64,000 nucleotides of DNA from Streptomyces sp. TP-A0356 (GTDB lineage Bacteria; Actinomycetota; Actinomycetes; Streptomycetales; Streptomycetaceae). A program made the translations under genes and the position numbers. The DNA is taken from NCBI RefSeq assembly GCF_001417775.1, contig NZ_BBZJ01000033.1:1-64000 (forward strand), written 5' to 3'. Position 1 is the stretch's first letter. Each line of letters opens with the position of its first letter. Below, piece after piece: positions 8,442 through 17,610 of this stretch. The notes below the pieces were generated by a model. It did not search any database. It was not told the origin of the DNA and was given only the letters and a program-made list of their open reading frames with translations.

Positions 8442-9203
8442 TCAGGGACGGAGCGCGACGAGGAGATCAACCACGTAGGTCTCTTCCACCTCCTCGCGGG
8501 GAAAGATCCTGCCCAGCCGCTCACGCTCGTCGACGAAGAACGCCTGACGGTCAGCCTCTTCAAGGACGAGGAATGCCGACCGGCTGCCAATGTTGGCGAG
8601 ATGCATGTCCAAAGAGACGGTGCGGCTCCAGCGCACTTGACGGCGCTCAACTCGCAGCCCCGTCAGCCCCGCCAGCCGGACAGCATCACTGTCCGAAGGG
8701 CGCACCGCAGACCTTGGCTTCACCCCGCAGTGGTGCGCAATACGCCCGTGCTGCTCGCGGATCCACGGCACGTCGAAGGCCGTGGTGTTCCACCAGATCG
8801 CCAACGCACCGCCCGCTCGCAGGACGCGCAACGCCTCCGGGACAGACCGGCCGGGATCGGTCCACTGCCAGGACTGGGCATACGTGATGAGGTCGCAGGA
8901 AGCCTCGGCCAGCGGCAGCGCATTACCGTCACCCCTTACGATCGGCACCCCCGGGAGCGCCTGGTGGAACTCACCAGCCATGGCCTCACCCGGCTCGACA
9001 GCAATCACATCAGCACCTCGCTCCCGCAGCAGCACGCTGGCGATTCCGGTACCCGCGCCGACATCAGCGACCCGGGCACCCGCCAAACGACAGCCTGCGA
9101 ACTCCTCGATGCGGTCAAAGAGCAAGGCTGGATACGAAGGCCGACTCGCCGCGTACTGAGCCGCGGCTACATCGAACGACTGGGCGCGAGAGCTGACGGT
9201 CAT
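8442..9203 (-). CDS. Class I SAM-dependent methyltransferase
   Basis: A 253-residue methyltransferase of the Rossmann type. Motif I VADVGAGTGIAS sits near residue 45, with the acidic end of strand 2 at VIAVEPGEAM and motif IV-like DLITYAQSWQWTD. The N-terminal FDVAAAQYAASRPSYP resembles the start of UbiE/Methyltransf_11-type proteins acting on small molecules. The ATG at 9203 has a strong ribosome-binding site (GGAGGTGATG) and removes a His/Val-rich non-conserved extension. The acceptor is unknown. It is divergent from the monooxygenase at 9483. Confidence 0.85.
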   Translation of the reverse strand: MTVSSRAQSFDVAAAQYAASRPSYPALLFDRIEEFAGCRLAGARVADVGAGTGIASVLLRERGADVIAVEPGEAMAGEFHQALPGVPIVRGDGNALPLAEASCDLITYAQSWQWTDPGRSVPEALRVLRAGGALAIWWNTTAFDVPWIREQHGRIAHHCGVKPRSAVRPSDSDAVRLAGLTGLRVERRQVRWSRTVSLDMHLANIGSRSAFLVLEEADRQAFFVDERERLGRIFPREEVEETYVVDLLVALRP

Positions 9204-9261
9204 ACCCTCATCATCACCTCCCCGCACCAAACACTCGACCACCACCACCACCCTGTGATCG

Positions 9262-9280
9262 TTTCCGGTCACAGCACTAG
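9262..9280. repeat. Solo transposon end, same as the 50.9-51.1 kb MITE terminus
   Basis: TTTCCGGTCACAGCACTAG matches the right terminal repeat of the MITE-like element at 50927-51094 with a single mismatch. No partner end is visible nearby, so it is a remnant end. Confidence 0.55.
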
Positions 9281-9482
9281 GTCGGCAGCGACTGCGGCGG
9301 AAGCCGGTGGCCGGACAAGCCTCCCCCTTGCTGATCGGCGCTTTGACCAGGGGTGATCAGGCGGCGGGGCCGTGGTGTCGGTCATATGTCGGGGGCTGTC
9401 GGTCCGTTGTCGGTGGGGTTTGGCACCTTCCAGAGACCTGCCGGGTGCCCATCCGGCTGTAGGTTCAGGAAGGAGATCTCTC

Positions 9483-11000
9483 GTGCATGACGTAGTGATC
9501 GTGGGCGCCGGCCCAGTTGGTCTGTTCCTTGCCTGTGAGCTTGGCCTCGCGGGCTGCTCTGTCCTGGTGCTCGAGCGGGAGCCGGAGCTCCGCTCCCCGT
9601 TCAAGGGAGAGCCGCTTGGGATGCGGGGCCTGTCCTCCGCGGCGGTCGAGGCGTTCTACCGCCGCGGGATGCTGCAGCAGCTGCTGACGGCGCCGGGCGT
9701 CCACGACTATTCCGGCGCGAACCCCGACGCGGACGAGCCGTCACCCCCTCGTCACGCTGGTCACTTCGCCGGCATGATGCTCGATCCGGCCAAGGTCGAC
9801 GTCGCCGCCCTGCCGTTCCGGCTTCCCAGCCCGGCACCGGAGGGCGTGCTGGCATACCTCGAAGCCGTCGAGACGGTGCTGTCCGAGCAGGCATCCAAGC
9901 TCGGCGTGGAAGTCAGGCGCGGCGTCACGGTCTCAGCCATCGTCCAGGACGACGAGAGCGTGGTCGCGCAAGCCGGCGCGGACGAGTACGCGGCGCGCTG
10001 GCTCGTCGGCTGCGATGGCGGACGCAGTACGGTGCGTGGGCTCGCGGGCTTCGAATTCGTCGGCACCGAACCGCAGTTCACCGGCTACACCATGCACGCC
10101 ACCGTCGCCGATCCCGAGAAGCTGCGCCCAGGGTTCAACCTGACGCCGACGGGCATGTACCTCCAGCCCTCGGAAGGGCACATCGGCATGATGGACCTCG
10201 ACGGCGGCGCGTTCGACCGCTCGCAGCAGCCGACCCGCGACCATCTCCAGACGGTTCTGCGCCGTGTGTCCGGCACCGACGTGACACTGAGCGACGTCCA
10301 TCTCGCCTCGACCTTCACCGATCGGGCCATGCAGACGACGACCTACCGGCAGGGACGCGTCCTGCTCGCGGGCGACGCCGCCCACATCCACTCCCCCCTT
10401 GGCGGGCAGGGACTCAACACCGGCATCGGCGACGCCATGAACCTGGGGTGGAAGCTCGCGGCGACCGTGCACGGGTACGCGCCGGACGGGCTTCTCGACA
10501 CCTACACCCGCGAGCGCCATCCGATCGGCGCAGCGGTGCTCGACTGGTCACGCGCCCAGGTGACGGCCATGGGTCCGAACCCGCATGCCCAGGCGATCCA
10601 AGGAGTGATTCGCGACCTGATCGGGACCCGTGACGGAACGACCTACGTGTTCCAGAAGATGTCGGGACAGTGGATCCGTTACGACCTCGGCAGCGAGCAT
10701 CCGCTGGTCGGCCGCAACGCCCCGGACCTCCGGCTTGAGGGCGGCACTCGCCTCGGCGACCTGATGCAGGACGGACGAGGCGTCGCGCTCGATTTCAGCA
10801 TCGACCGACGCCTACACGGTTCAGCGATGGGCTGGGAGGGCCGGATACGGTACGCGGCCGGGCCGGCGAGGAACGACCTCGGATTGGGCGCCGTGCTTGT
10901 CCGGCCTGACGGCATAGTCGCCTGGGCAGGTGATCGCCGCCCTGATCATGAAGCGTTCGAGCGGGCCGCCAGCCATTGGTTCGGCAGTCCGGCGATCTGA
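9483..11000 (+). CDS. FAD-dependent monooxygenase (PheA/TfdB aromatic hydroxylase type)
   Basis: A 505-residue class A flavoprotein hydroxylase. It has an N-terminal FAD site (VIVGAGPVGLFLACEL), the DG motif WLVGCDGGRSTVRGLAG, the GD motif VLLAGDAAHIHSPLGGQGLNTGIGD, and a ~100-residue C-terminal thioredoxin-like domain (LVRPDGIVAWAGD at its end). This layout is that of aromatic polyketide hydroxylases and rifampicin monooxygenase-like enzymes. The GTG at 9483 was chosen for its GGAGAT ribosome-binding site and because the FAD motif then begins within five residues. It stands alone after the divergent methyltransferase. Substrate unknown. Confidence 0.88.
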   Translation: MHDVVIVGAGPVGLFLACELGLAGCSVLVLEREPELRSPFKGEPLGMRGLSSAAVEAFYRRGMLQQLLTAPGVHDYSGANPDADEPSPPRHAGHFAGMMLDPAKVDVAALPFRLPSPAPEGVLAYLEAVETVLSEQASKLGVEVRRGVTVSAIVQDDESVVAQAGADEYAARWLVGCDGGRSTVRGLAGFEFVGTEPQFTGYTMHATVADPEKLRPGFNLTPTGMYLQPSEGHIGMMDLDGGAFDRSQQPTRDHLQTVLRRVSGTDVTLSDVHLASTFTDRAMQTTTYRQGRVLLAGDAAHIHSPLGGQGLNTGIGDAMNLGWKLAATVHGYAPDGLLDTYTRERHPIGAAVLDWSRAQVTAMGPNPHAQAIQGVIRDLIGTRDGTTYVFQKMSGQWIRYDLGSEHPLVGRNAPDLRLEGGTRLGDLMQDGRGVALDFSIDRRLHGSAMGWEGRIRYAAGPARNDLGLGAVLVRPDGIVAWAGDRRPDHEAFERAASHWFGSPAI

Positions 11001-11317
11001 GCGACCAGATGGCGGCCGCCTGCTCGTTGCGGGCCGTCGGCCCACGGGCGGCGCGGCCCGGGATGGGTGGTGTGCCAGTCCGGGACAAGCTTCAAGATCG
11101 TCCCATGGCCTCTTCTGGGCTCACAACCCCTCCCTGATCCGGACGTATAGCAACGCGGGCGGCGACCTGTCCAGCAACCGCCAAAGCAGCCGAGGACGCG
11201 TACGGGCAGGCTCGCGCGCTGGTCCAACGCATGCTCCGCCGGTCCTCCTCCCCGAGCGAGGCCGGCAACAGCGAGGCCCAGGACCCAGGTCGGGTGTGCC
11301 GGAAGCATTCGGCTGGA
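11001..11317. other. Intergenic region, no gene recognised
   Basis: About 320 bp separate two convergent genes. I see no convincing coding frame, RNA gene or strong hairpin. Confidence 0.5.
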
Positions 11318-14254
11318 TTACTTGGCATCGGTCGTGCCGGAGTGCCGGACCAGATTGGGCCAGTACCGGCGGGCGTCCTCCATCGCCCGCAGCACGTCGG
11401 TCACCGCGGTGGCCGTCGCCTTCATTCCGTCAGCCAGCTCGTACAGCGGCGTGATTTCTTTGCGGTCCGCCGGGCTCTTCTGGGGCTTGTCCAACCAGGC
11501 GAGGCAGTCGCGGCTGCCGTGCTTGGTCTGCTGCAGGGCCCTCGACCACCCGGGCTGGAGCGTGCTGTCGGGTACGGGCAGATACCGCTCACCGGCGGAG
11601 GCGTCCCTGGCCAGCGCCGAACAGAGGGCGCGGAAGCGGCTCTCGTTGAGACGCACGAGGTCGTGCGGATGTCTGACCGCTGTCTCGTACAGCGCCTGGA
11701 CCTCCTTGTTGAAGGATTGGTAGTCGGACGTCAGACGCAGGGTGTCGGCCTGGCCCTCGAGCCGCCACCAGACGATCAGTTGGAAGGCACGAGTCCGGTC
11801 GGAAACCGCCGCGGGCGGAGGACTGGGCGGCTGGAAGGGTGTCGAGGCTTGGCCGTGTCCCACCGTGGTGCTGACCATGGCGCCAGCGGTCGCGAGCAGA
11901 ACCACGGTGCCTGCCCGCCGGGCGAAGAGTCTCCGCGCGCCACTCTCCGCCGGATGCGCGGTCGGCCGTGGGCGCGACGGCTTCCGGCGGACTGCCTGCA
12001 CGGCGTGTGCGGCCAGCGCACCGGCCACCGCCGTCAACGCGGCCGCGTACGCCGCGGGCGCCGCCGCCCCGGCCAGCAACTGCCACAGTGGCCAGCTGCC
12101 TTGGGGCACCCAGTGGCAGCTGCTGCCCATGGTCCGCAGCGGGCCGAGGCAACCGTCGACGGATCCCAGCAGGAACTGTCCCGCCAGCGCCGTCGCCTGG
12201 ACGATGCCGGCCGCGACGAGCGCCCCGGGCAGCCGCAGGTCGCGGGCTGTGAAGCCCACCACGGCGCTGGTCACCGCGGTGGCGACCCAGATCGCCACCA
12301 GCACCCACCAGGCGTACACCAGGGCGAACCCGCCGCCGCGCTGGCCGATGGGCGGCTGCCAGCTGTGCATGTACGCCATCACCGCCGCGATTCCGGCGAG
12401 ACCGGCAACACCGCCGAGCAGTCCCGCCGCGGCGGTGGCTCGCAGCCCGGGCCCGTTCACGACGGGGAGGGCGCCGGCCCGCGGGTGCCCGGCCCCGCGC
12501 GCGGCTGGGAAGGGTGGCAGCGTCCACAGCGCCAGCGGATAGGCCCACAGACCGATCGCCACGCATACGAACACCGTATTCACACCCGCGATGGCAAGGT
12601 GCGGGAGCACACTCGCGATCGCGTGCAGCTCGCCGGAATGGCTGCTCCAGGGGCCCGGGAACATCTTGACGATGTCCTGCTGCAGACCGCCTTCGGTGAA
12701 GATGTTTCCGATGGCTGACAGGGACCCCGATTGATGCCACCAGCTGAGTCCGACGCCGCCGAGCAGACACGCAGCGACCAACGAGGGAGCCATCGCGGCG
12801 TTCACCGTAGCTCCCCGCCATGACCGCAGGCGAAGCAGCCCGCATTGCACGATCCACGCGACAAACGCGGTCGCGCTCCCCAGGAGGACCACAAGGACCA
12901 CGGGATGCGCTGGAATCCACTGCTGCCCGCTGACGGCGCCAGAGGCCAACTCCCCGACCACCAAACCAAGTCCCAGCCACAGGCCGGAGCGAAGCCCCGT
13001 GGGCACGGGTATGCCCTTGAAGAGGGCATATGTCAGTGAGCGCCACGCTGCCACGGTCACGATGGTCGCCGCAGGCACTACCGTCAGCCAGATGGCCGGT
13101 GTGACGTTCCAGACTGCGGCCAGCGTGCGGGACGAGAGCAGGGTGGCCACGCCGATGAGGAACATCTGCAGGGAGCTCAGGGCGAACAGCGTCGCCGGTT
13201 CGTCGAGCGAGCGCTGCCGCTCCGTCCATGACGGGTGGGTCCGCCATGGGCTGGCCAATCCGGCCGCCCGCTGCCTCCACACCCCGGACCGCTCGCGCTC
13301 GGCGGCCTTCTCCCACACACTGCGATCGGCCCCGTGGGAAACGGCATCGACATCGGCGTACAACTCCCGGTAGCGCAGAGTGTCCGCGTCCGCTGCCCTC
13401 ACCAGGAGCACATAGAACACCGCGAGCACCAGGCTTCTGAGGATGCCCGCACGTGCGCCGGGCCACAGCGCGGCATCCGTGGGGACGAGGAAACGGTTGA
13501 AGAACTCACCTGCGGTGTACGTCGCCCCGATCACCAGCCCGTAGGGCAGGAGCACCAGGAGGAAGAAGACGCGCCGGAGGGCGACCACAGCGTAGGCGAT
13601 GTCGACGTCCCGGTTGCTGATGTGCGCGAGTTCGTGCAGGACGACGGCGCGGAAGCCCTCCGGGTTGGACTGGCGCGACAGCAGAAGCCCTCCGTGCAGG
13701 CACACCGTGCGGTGTCCGGGGCGCCCGAACGCGGCGGCGCCGGCGTCAACCGAGGCCGGTGCCACCACGAAGCGGGGAGCCGATCCGAGCCCGGCTGCCG
13801 ACACCAGGCGCATCAGCTCGGCCGCCAACTCCCCGTGGGGGTCCACCTCCTGCACGGGTATCACCCGCCCGGGCCTCCCCTTCCACCTCGGCAGCCACCA
13901 GTACAGTGCCAGAGCTGCGGCGAGCACCACAGCGGTGCCCGCCACCCCATGCACGTACGGATCGGGATCCGCGGCCGACACGCAGGCCCGCAACTTGGTG
14001 GCGTACTGGATGTCGAACAGCAACGTGTCGAGGTACCGGCCGTTAGGATCCAGGCCCGCTGCCAGCTCGCATTCGAGGTGCTTGCCCTGCCACGGCAGGA
14101 CCATGGACAGGTCCGCGAGCATGGAGATACTGGCCGACACCATCACGATGACCAACAGGGTGAACCGCAAAGTGGTGCCGGCAGGCAGAATCCGCGGATC
14201 GAGCGACCGCCGCTCGTCCGCCACCTCCGCGGGCAGGCCCAGCTGTCCGCTCAC
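11318..14254 (-). CDS. Large integral-membrane M48 metalloprotease, cassette copy 1
   Basis: About 978 residues. A hydrophobic N-terminal segment (~30-47) is followed by a second near 103-120 and then an M48/Ste24-like domain: VVLHELAHISNRDVDIAYA (zinc motif H207-ELAH-211) and downstream RYRELYADVDAV supplying the third ligand. Many further membrane segments follow, then a ~180-residue hydrophilic tail with YLPVPDSTLQPGW. The GTG start at 14254 overlaps the stop of the upstream small gene (GTGA), so translation is probably coupled. Longer upstream frames overlap that gene and are rejected. A paralogue with the same layout lies at 55087-57984. The role is unknown. The M48 fold implies proteolysis at or in the membrane, and the fused multi-span region and tail are unlike housekeeping HtpX. 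Confidence 0.85.
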   Translation of the reverse strand: MSGQLGLPAEVADERRSLDPRILPAGTTLRFTLLVIVMVSASISMLADLSMVLPWQGKHLECELAAGLDPNGRYLDTLLFDIQYATKLRACVSAADPDPYVHGVAGTAVVLAAALALYWWLPRWKGRPGRVIPVQEVDPHGELAAELMRLVSAAGLGSAPRFVVAPASVDAGAAAFGRPGHRTVCLHGGLLLSRQSNPEGFRAVVLHELAHISNRDVDIAYAVVALRRVFFLLVLLPYGLVIGATYTAGEFFNRFLVPTDAALWPGARAGILRSLVLAVFYVLLVRAADADTLRYRELYADVDAVSHGADRSVWEKAAERERSGVWRQRAAGLASPWRTHPSWTERQRSLDEPATLFALSSLQMFLIGVATLLSSRTLAAVWNVTPAIWLTVVPAATIVTVAAWRSLTYALFKGIPVPTGLRSGLWLGLGLVVGELASGAVSGQQWIPAHPVVLVVLLGSATAFVAWIVQCGLLRLRSWRGATVNAAMAPSLVAACLLGGVGLSWWHQSGSLSAIGNIFTEGGLQQDIVKMFPGPWSSHSGELHAIASVLPHLAIAGVNTVFVCVAIGLWAYPLALWTLPPFPAARGAGHPRAGALPVVNGPGLRATAAAGLLGGVAGLAGIAAVMAYMHSWQPPIGQRGGGFALVYAWWVLVAIWVATAVTSAVVGFTARDLRLPGALVAAGIVQATALAGQFLLGSVDGCLGPLRTMGSSCHWVPQGSWPLWQLLAGAAAPAAYAAALTAVAGALAAHAVQAVRRKPSRPRPTAHPAESGARRLFARRAGTVVLLATAGAMVSTTVGHGQASTPFQPPSPPPAAVSDRTRAFQLIVWWRLEGQADTLRLTSDYQSFNKEVQALYETAVRHPHDLVRLNESRFRALCSALARDASAGERYLPVPDSTLQPGWSRALQQTKHGSRDCLAWLDKPQKSPADRKEITPLYELADGMKATATAVTDVLRAMEDARRYWPNLVRHSGTTDAK

Positions 14255-14721
14255 CGCTCGCTCTGCGGTGCCGGGGGATCCAGGACCAGCCGGGCCACCA
14301 CGCAGTCGGCCAAGGCCCTGCTCGTCGACTCGTCCATGCCGGCGCCCACCGCTCCCTCGCGTACCTGCTGGTGAACCGCGTCGAGTTGGTCCCGCGTCAG
14401 CGAGGGCACGGTCGTCAGCGCGGCCGGCTGACGCCGCAGCAGACTGCGAACGGCTCTCCTCAGCCGAGGTCCCACACCGCCGACCATCGCCTTGACGCCC
14501 GAGCGGCATGCCTCGTCCACCGCGATCCACACCACCGGCGTCACCACGGCGGTGACCTCGGCCAGGCCGAATCCCAGCGGCTCCCGGTGGTCCGCCCGGC
14601 GATTCAGCAAGCGCACCACACTGTCCTCGTCCAACCTGCCGAGGGCCTCCACCAGCGGGAGCTCACTGGGCGCCTGCTCCCTGACGACGCTCTCCACGAC
14701 CTCACGGACCAGGGGACTCAC
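14251..14721 (-). CDS. Small partner protein of M48 protease, cassette copy 1
   Basis: A ~156-residue protein with no recognised domain. Key stretches are LVREVVESVV, SELPLVEALGRL, REPLGFGLAEV and VTPVVWIAVDEA, and the C-terminal third is rich in helix formers. The homologue at 54587-55090 shares LVREVV, ELPLV, REPLGFG and the TPVVW segment in the same order. The GTG at 14721 was chosen because GAAGG lies 9 bp upstream, and an alternative GTG at 14730 would sit directly on it. It ends in a GTGA overlap with the protease. It may be an adaptor, inhibitor or substrate-recognition subunit. Confidence 0.75.
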   Translation of the reverse strand: MSPLVREVVESVVREQAPSELPLVEALGRLDEDSVVRLLNRRADHREPLGFGLAEVTAVVTPVVWIAVDEACRSGVKAMVGGVGPRLRRAVRSLLRRQPAALTTVPSLTRDQLDAVHQQVREGAVGAGMDESTSRALADCVVARLVLDPPAPQSER

Positions 14722-14739
14722 GGCGCCCACCCTTCGGGG

Positions 14740-15077
14740 GATGACCTTGCCAACCGACCACGCGCACAGGGACGATATTCACACGGCAAGTGACGGCCGG
14801 TCACCGTTTCGTCGATTCTTCCGAGACGGCGATCCGTTCGGCGGCGGCCCGGCTGGTACTCCAGCTGTAGATCGTGATCTTGCTGGTGGGGCTGTACAGA
14901 GACGGGCCGCTTCGCCCGGTACGAACCCCGTGGGCCGATTCGGCCTGTGCCGGAAAGCTCGTCGACTGGGCGAGACAGCACGTGATGCGCCGCCGTACGG
15001 CACCAGGCTGCTTCGGCCGGTCCCCTTCGCCGACTCATCCGGCTCTGCCGGTGACAACTACTGAGCCTCGACCACAT
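14740..15077. other. Intergenic region, nothing recognised
   Basis: About 340 bp upstream of the small-protein gene. It should contain the cassette promoter on the minus strand, but I cannot single out -35/-10 elements, and no coding frame is convincing. Confidence 0.4.
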
Positions 15078-15934
15078 CTAGGCGGCGATGCTGTCCGCGA
15101 ACTGGTCGGCGACGCTGCGAGGCTCGCGGCCGAGCAGTTCGGCCAGCAGAGGGTCGACTCCGGCGAAGCGGCCTTCGCGGGCCGCCTGGAACGTGGTGAG
15201 CGTCATCCGTGCCATCGCCTCCGGCGTGCCGGCTGCGACCTTGTCCGCGATCCACTCCTCGTCGTCCTCACGACGCGTTTGACCTCACGGTCGCTGATCT
15301 TGGAGGCCATGGCGGCGATGTCGTCGAACGTCACGGCCTGGCGCGCGGTGAGCGTGACCGGTCCCTCGAATGTCCGGTCACCGGCCAGGATGACCGCTGC
15401 CGCTTCGGCGGCGTCGGCGCGGTCGGTCCATGAGACCGGCCCGTCGGACGGGGCCGTGATCGTGCCGGTCTGCTGCCAGGGGCCAAGCAGCCAGCCCAGG
15501 CTGTGGGCGTAGAAGCCGTTGCGCAGCGAGGTCCATGCGACGCCGGAGCCGGCGAGGATCTCTTCGGTGGCGGCGTGGTCGCGGGCCGGGTGGAAGGGAC
15601 TGTCGGTCCCGGCGCCCTGGTGACTGGTGTAGAGGATGCGCCGGGCTCCCGCTGCGACGACGGCCTCGATGCCGACGCGGTGCAGGGCGACCGCGTCGGC
15701 GTGGGGGTCGTTGGAGGAGACGAGCAGGACCTGATCGGCGCCCTCGAAGGAGCGGCGCAGCGCGGCCAGGTCCTCGTAGGAGCCCTGGCGTACCCGTACT
15801 CCGCGGTCGGCGAAGTGCTGTGCCTTGGCGGCGTCACGGACGCTGACACCGATCTGCTCCGCAGGGACGCGCTTGAGGAGATGCTCGACGGTGGCGCCGT
15901 TGAGTGCGCCAGTCGCACCCGTGACAACGATCAT
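15078..15934 (-). pseudogene. NmrA-type NAD(P)-binding reductase with one frameshift
   Basis: The minus strand begins MIVVTGATGALNGATVEHLL, an NAD(P)-binding motif of the atypical SDR/NmrA (azoreductase-like) family, and stays in frame through REVKRVV near 15270. A one-base shift there moves the rest (DDEEWIADKVAAGTPEAMAR, then VDPLLAELLGREPRSVADQF) into another frame that ends at TAG, 15078-15080. The total would be a normal ~285 residues. It is either a real frameshift mutation or a base-call error. A TetR gene lies 48 bp upstream on the same strand. Confidence 0.8.
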
Positions 15935-15982
15935 GATGGTGTTCCTTTCGTGCCCGCTCCGCGCTCGGCGCGTGGGGGCTTC

Positions 15983-16552
15983 TCATCGGCCGCGCAGGAG
16001 CGGCAGAAGGATGTCGTCGACGAGGTGCTCGACGAAGCGTTCGTCGCACCGCTCGCCGGCGACGACGACGCGGTGCACGATCACGGCCGGGGCGACCTCG
16101 GCAAAGAGCTCGGCGGCCTGGGGCGCCAGGTGTTCGCCGTGCCCGATCGCTTTGCGCAGCGGCTGGTCGGTCATCGCGGCCTCGTCGCGGCGCAGAATGC
16201 GGCGCATCTCCTCGGCGAGCCTCGGGTCGCTGCGCATACCGGCGAACAGCGCCCCGAGCAGTCCGATCTCCTGATCGGCGATCTGTTGCGCCAGCCACGC
16301 GACGAGCGCGAGCAGGTTCTCGCGAAGATCGCCCGCGGCGGACTCGGGCGGAGTGGCGTGCGAGCGATGCTCGACCGCAGCGGCGACGAGGGCAGCCTTG
16401 TCACGGTAGCGGCGGTAGATCGTCGTCTTCGCCGCCCCGGAGCGGCCTGCGACCGCCTCCATGGACAGCTGCTCGTAACCGAATTCGGTCAGCAGGGAGA
16501 GTGTCGCGTCGAGGATCGCTACGTCACGGCCCGTGTCACGCGGCCTGCCCAT
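15983..16552 (-). CDS. TetR/AcrR-family transcriptional repressor
   Basis: A 189-residue regulator. The N-terminal HTH (ILDATLSLLTEFGYEQLSMEAVAGRSGAAKTTIYRRYRDK is split here as LLTEFGYEQLSMEAV and AAKTTIYRRYRDK) is followed by an all-helical ligand domain. The ATG at 16552 (MGRPRDTGRD) is preferred to an upstream GTG because the HTH then begins at the usual distance. It precedes the NmrA-type reductase in one operon, and a 33-bp palindrome upstream is its likely operator, so the pair is probably autoregulated and induced by a small molecule. Confidence 0.9.
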   Translation of the reverse strand: MGRPRDTGRDVAILDATLSLLTEFGYEQLSMEAVAGRSGAAKTTIYRRYRDKAALVAAAVEHRSHATPPESAAGDLRENLLALVAWLAQQIADQEIGLLGALFAGMRSDPRLAEEMRRILRRDEAAMTDQPLRKAIGHGEHLAPQAAELFAEVAPAVIVHRVVVAGERCDERFVEHLVDDILLPLLRGR

Positions 16553-16620
16553 GGCGGACGGCCTGTCCGGTCCACCGGCTCGCGAGCCACTCGGTGCGCT
16601 CACCAAGATACGGCCTCCCC

Positions 16621-16653
16621 ACTTTCGCTACGCTACGGTTGCGTATCGAAAGT
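16621..16653. promoter_or_regulatory. Palindromic operator, probable TetR-binding site
   Basis: ACTTTCGCTACGC (16621-16633) and GCGTATCGAAAGT (16641-16653) are inverted repeats matching at 12 of 13 positions around a 7-bp spacer. They lie between the TetR gene and the divergent acidic-tail ORF at 16667, where a TetR repressor would be expected to bind. Confidence 0.65.
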
Positions 16654-16666
16654 ACCCCAACCGGTA

Positions 16667-16936
16667 ATGAGGTCAAACCGGACCGTCTGCGTTCGTGGGC
16701 TTCTCTTGATCGAAGAGACAGCACACCCAGTCGGTGACGTTCTCTTCGTCCTCGACGCCATATGCGAGCAGCGTGCAGCAGCGTCGCGGCTGCTGCACGC
16801 TGCCCAGCGGCTGCGCGAGGCCGTCGGTGAGATCCCCGACGACTACACCGACGACTACACCGACGACGACATCTTCGACGACGACATCTTCGACGACTAC
16901 ACCGACGACGACATCTTCGACCACGGCGTCGACTGA
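16667..16936 (+). CDS. Small protein with acidic DDYT/DDDIF repeat tail
   Basis: An ATG at 16667, 14 bp after the palindromic operator, opens an 89-residue frame. Residues ~12-60 look helical (DVLFVLDAICEQRAAASRLL, HAAQRLREAV). The last ~30 residues are an acidic repeat, DDYT-DDYT-DDDIF-DDDIF-DDYT-DDDIFD, encoded by 12- and 15-bp DNA repeats (16838-16921). No Shine-Dalgarno sequence is obvious. Codon GC3 is only moderate before the repeat. It may be real, or the repeat may have expanded in non-coding DNA. No family recognised. Confidence 0.4.
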   Translation: MRSNRTVCVRGLLLIEETAHPVGDVLFVLDAICEQRAAASRLLHAAQRLREAVGEIPDDYTDDYTDDDIFDDDIFDDYTDDDIFDHGVD

Positions 16937-17024
16937 CGCCCCACCGGGAAGAGATGACCGCATGTCCGTCCCCACGGCCCCGCATCGCGCGTACGGTGGC
17001 GATACGACCCGCCTGGAGGTGCCG

Positions 17025-17321
17025 ATGAGCGCGCAGCCCGAGGAAGCCCCCGCCCCGCCGGCCCCGGCCGCCGCCGCCCAGCTGCTCGCACGGCTCCGGG
17101 CCGACCCCCGCGCCGGCACCTGGGTGCCCGCGTTCGAACAGGACTGGGCGCGGGCCCTGGATGACGCCCGGCACAGCTACAGCCTCGCTCCGGTCCACGA
17201 TGTCGTCCGCATCTGGCGGGCCCGCCTCGCATCGGCTCCGGCCGTGGAGGCGTTCCTTGCCGGCGGCTGTGACGACTCCGACGGCATCGACCTGGACCAG
17301 GTCCTCGGGGCACGTACGTGA
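17025..17321 (+). CDS. DUF6247-family protein, possible antitoxin
   Basis: A 98-residue protein with an Ala/Pro-rich start and a helical core (AAQLLARLRADPRAG, FEQDWARALDDARHSYSLAPVHDVVRIW), the pattern of the actinobacterial DUF6247 family. The ATG at 17025 has a GGAGGT ribosome-binding site 5 bp away; longer in-frame starts run through the acidic repeat and are rejected. It overlaps the next gene by four bases (GTGA). In actinobacteria such proteins often precede a ~85-residue RelE-like partner, so it may be the antitoxin half of a pair. That is inference. Confidence 0.75.
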   Translation: MSAQPEEAPAPPAPAAAAQLLARLRADPRAGTWVPAFEQDWARALDDARHSYSLAPVHDVVRIWRARLASAPAVEAFLAGGCDDSDGIDLDQVLGART

Positions 17322-17581
17322 GCGATCAGCCGCCCTGGCCCGCACGCCTGTCGCCCCAGGCCGCAGGCACCGCAGGGGAGTTGCCCGACCACACCCGCGA
17401 GATGCTCCGGGACGTCCTGGACATCGCCGGGCGCGACCCGTGGTCCTTCCCGCCCTTCGACGCCCGCGACCCCGAAGGCGAGGACGTCCGCTCCGCCTCG
17501 GTCGGACAGCTCACCGCCGTCTACTGGATCAACCGCCCAGCCGGACGCCTGTACGTCGTGGACATCGTCTGGCTCGGCTGA
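17318..17581 (+). CDS. Small RelE/ParE-like protein paired with DUF6247
   Basis: An 87-residue protein starting at a GTG that overlaps the DUF6247 stop. The first half is helical (HTREMLRDVLDIAGRDPWSF). The second half is strand-rich and ends GRLYVVDIVWLG, resembling the terminal strand of RelE/ParE-type toxins. Basic catalytic residues typical of RelE are not obvious. A toxin of a type II module is the most likely role given size, order and overlap, but it is not established. Confidence 0.6.
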   Translation: MSDQPPWPARLSPQAAGTAGELPDHTREMLRDVLDIAGRDPWSFPPFDARDPEGEDVRSASVGQLTAVYWINRPAGRLYVVDIVWLG

Positions 17582-17610
17582 CTGGTTGTGTTCACCAGTT
17601 CACCAGTTTC

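Noticed and set aside
16536..17345. Minus-strand frame with VVVGVVVEDVVV repeats
   Set aside because: Antisense of the acidic DDYT/DDDIF repeat; the plus-strand frame lies next to the operator and the repeat phase fits it better.
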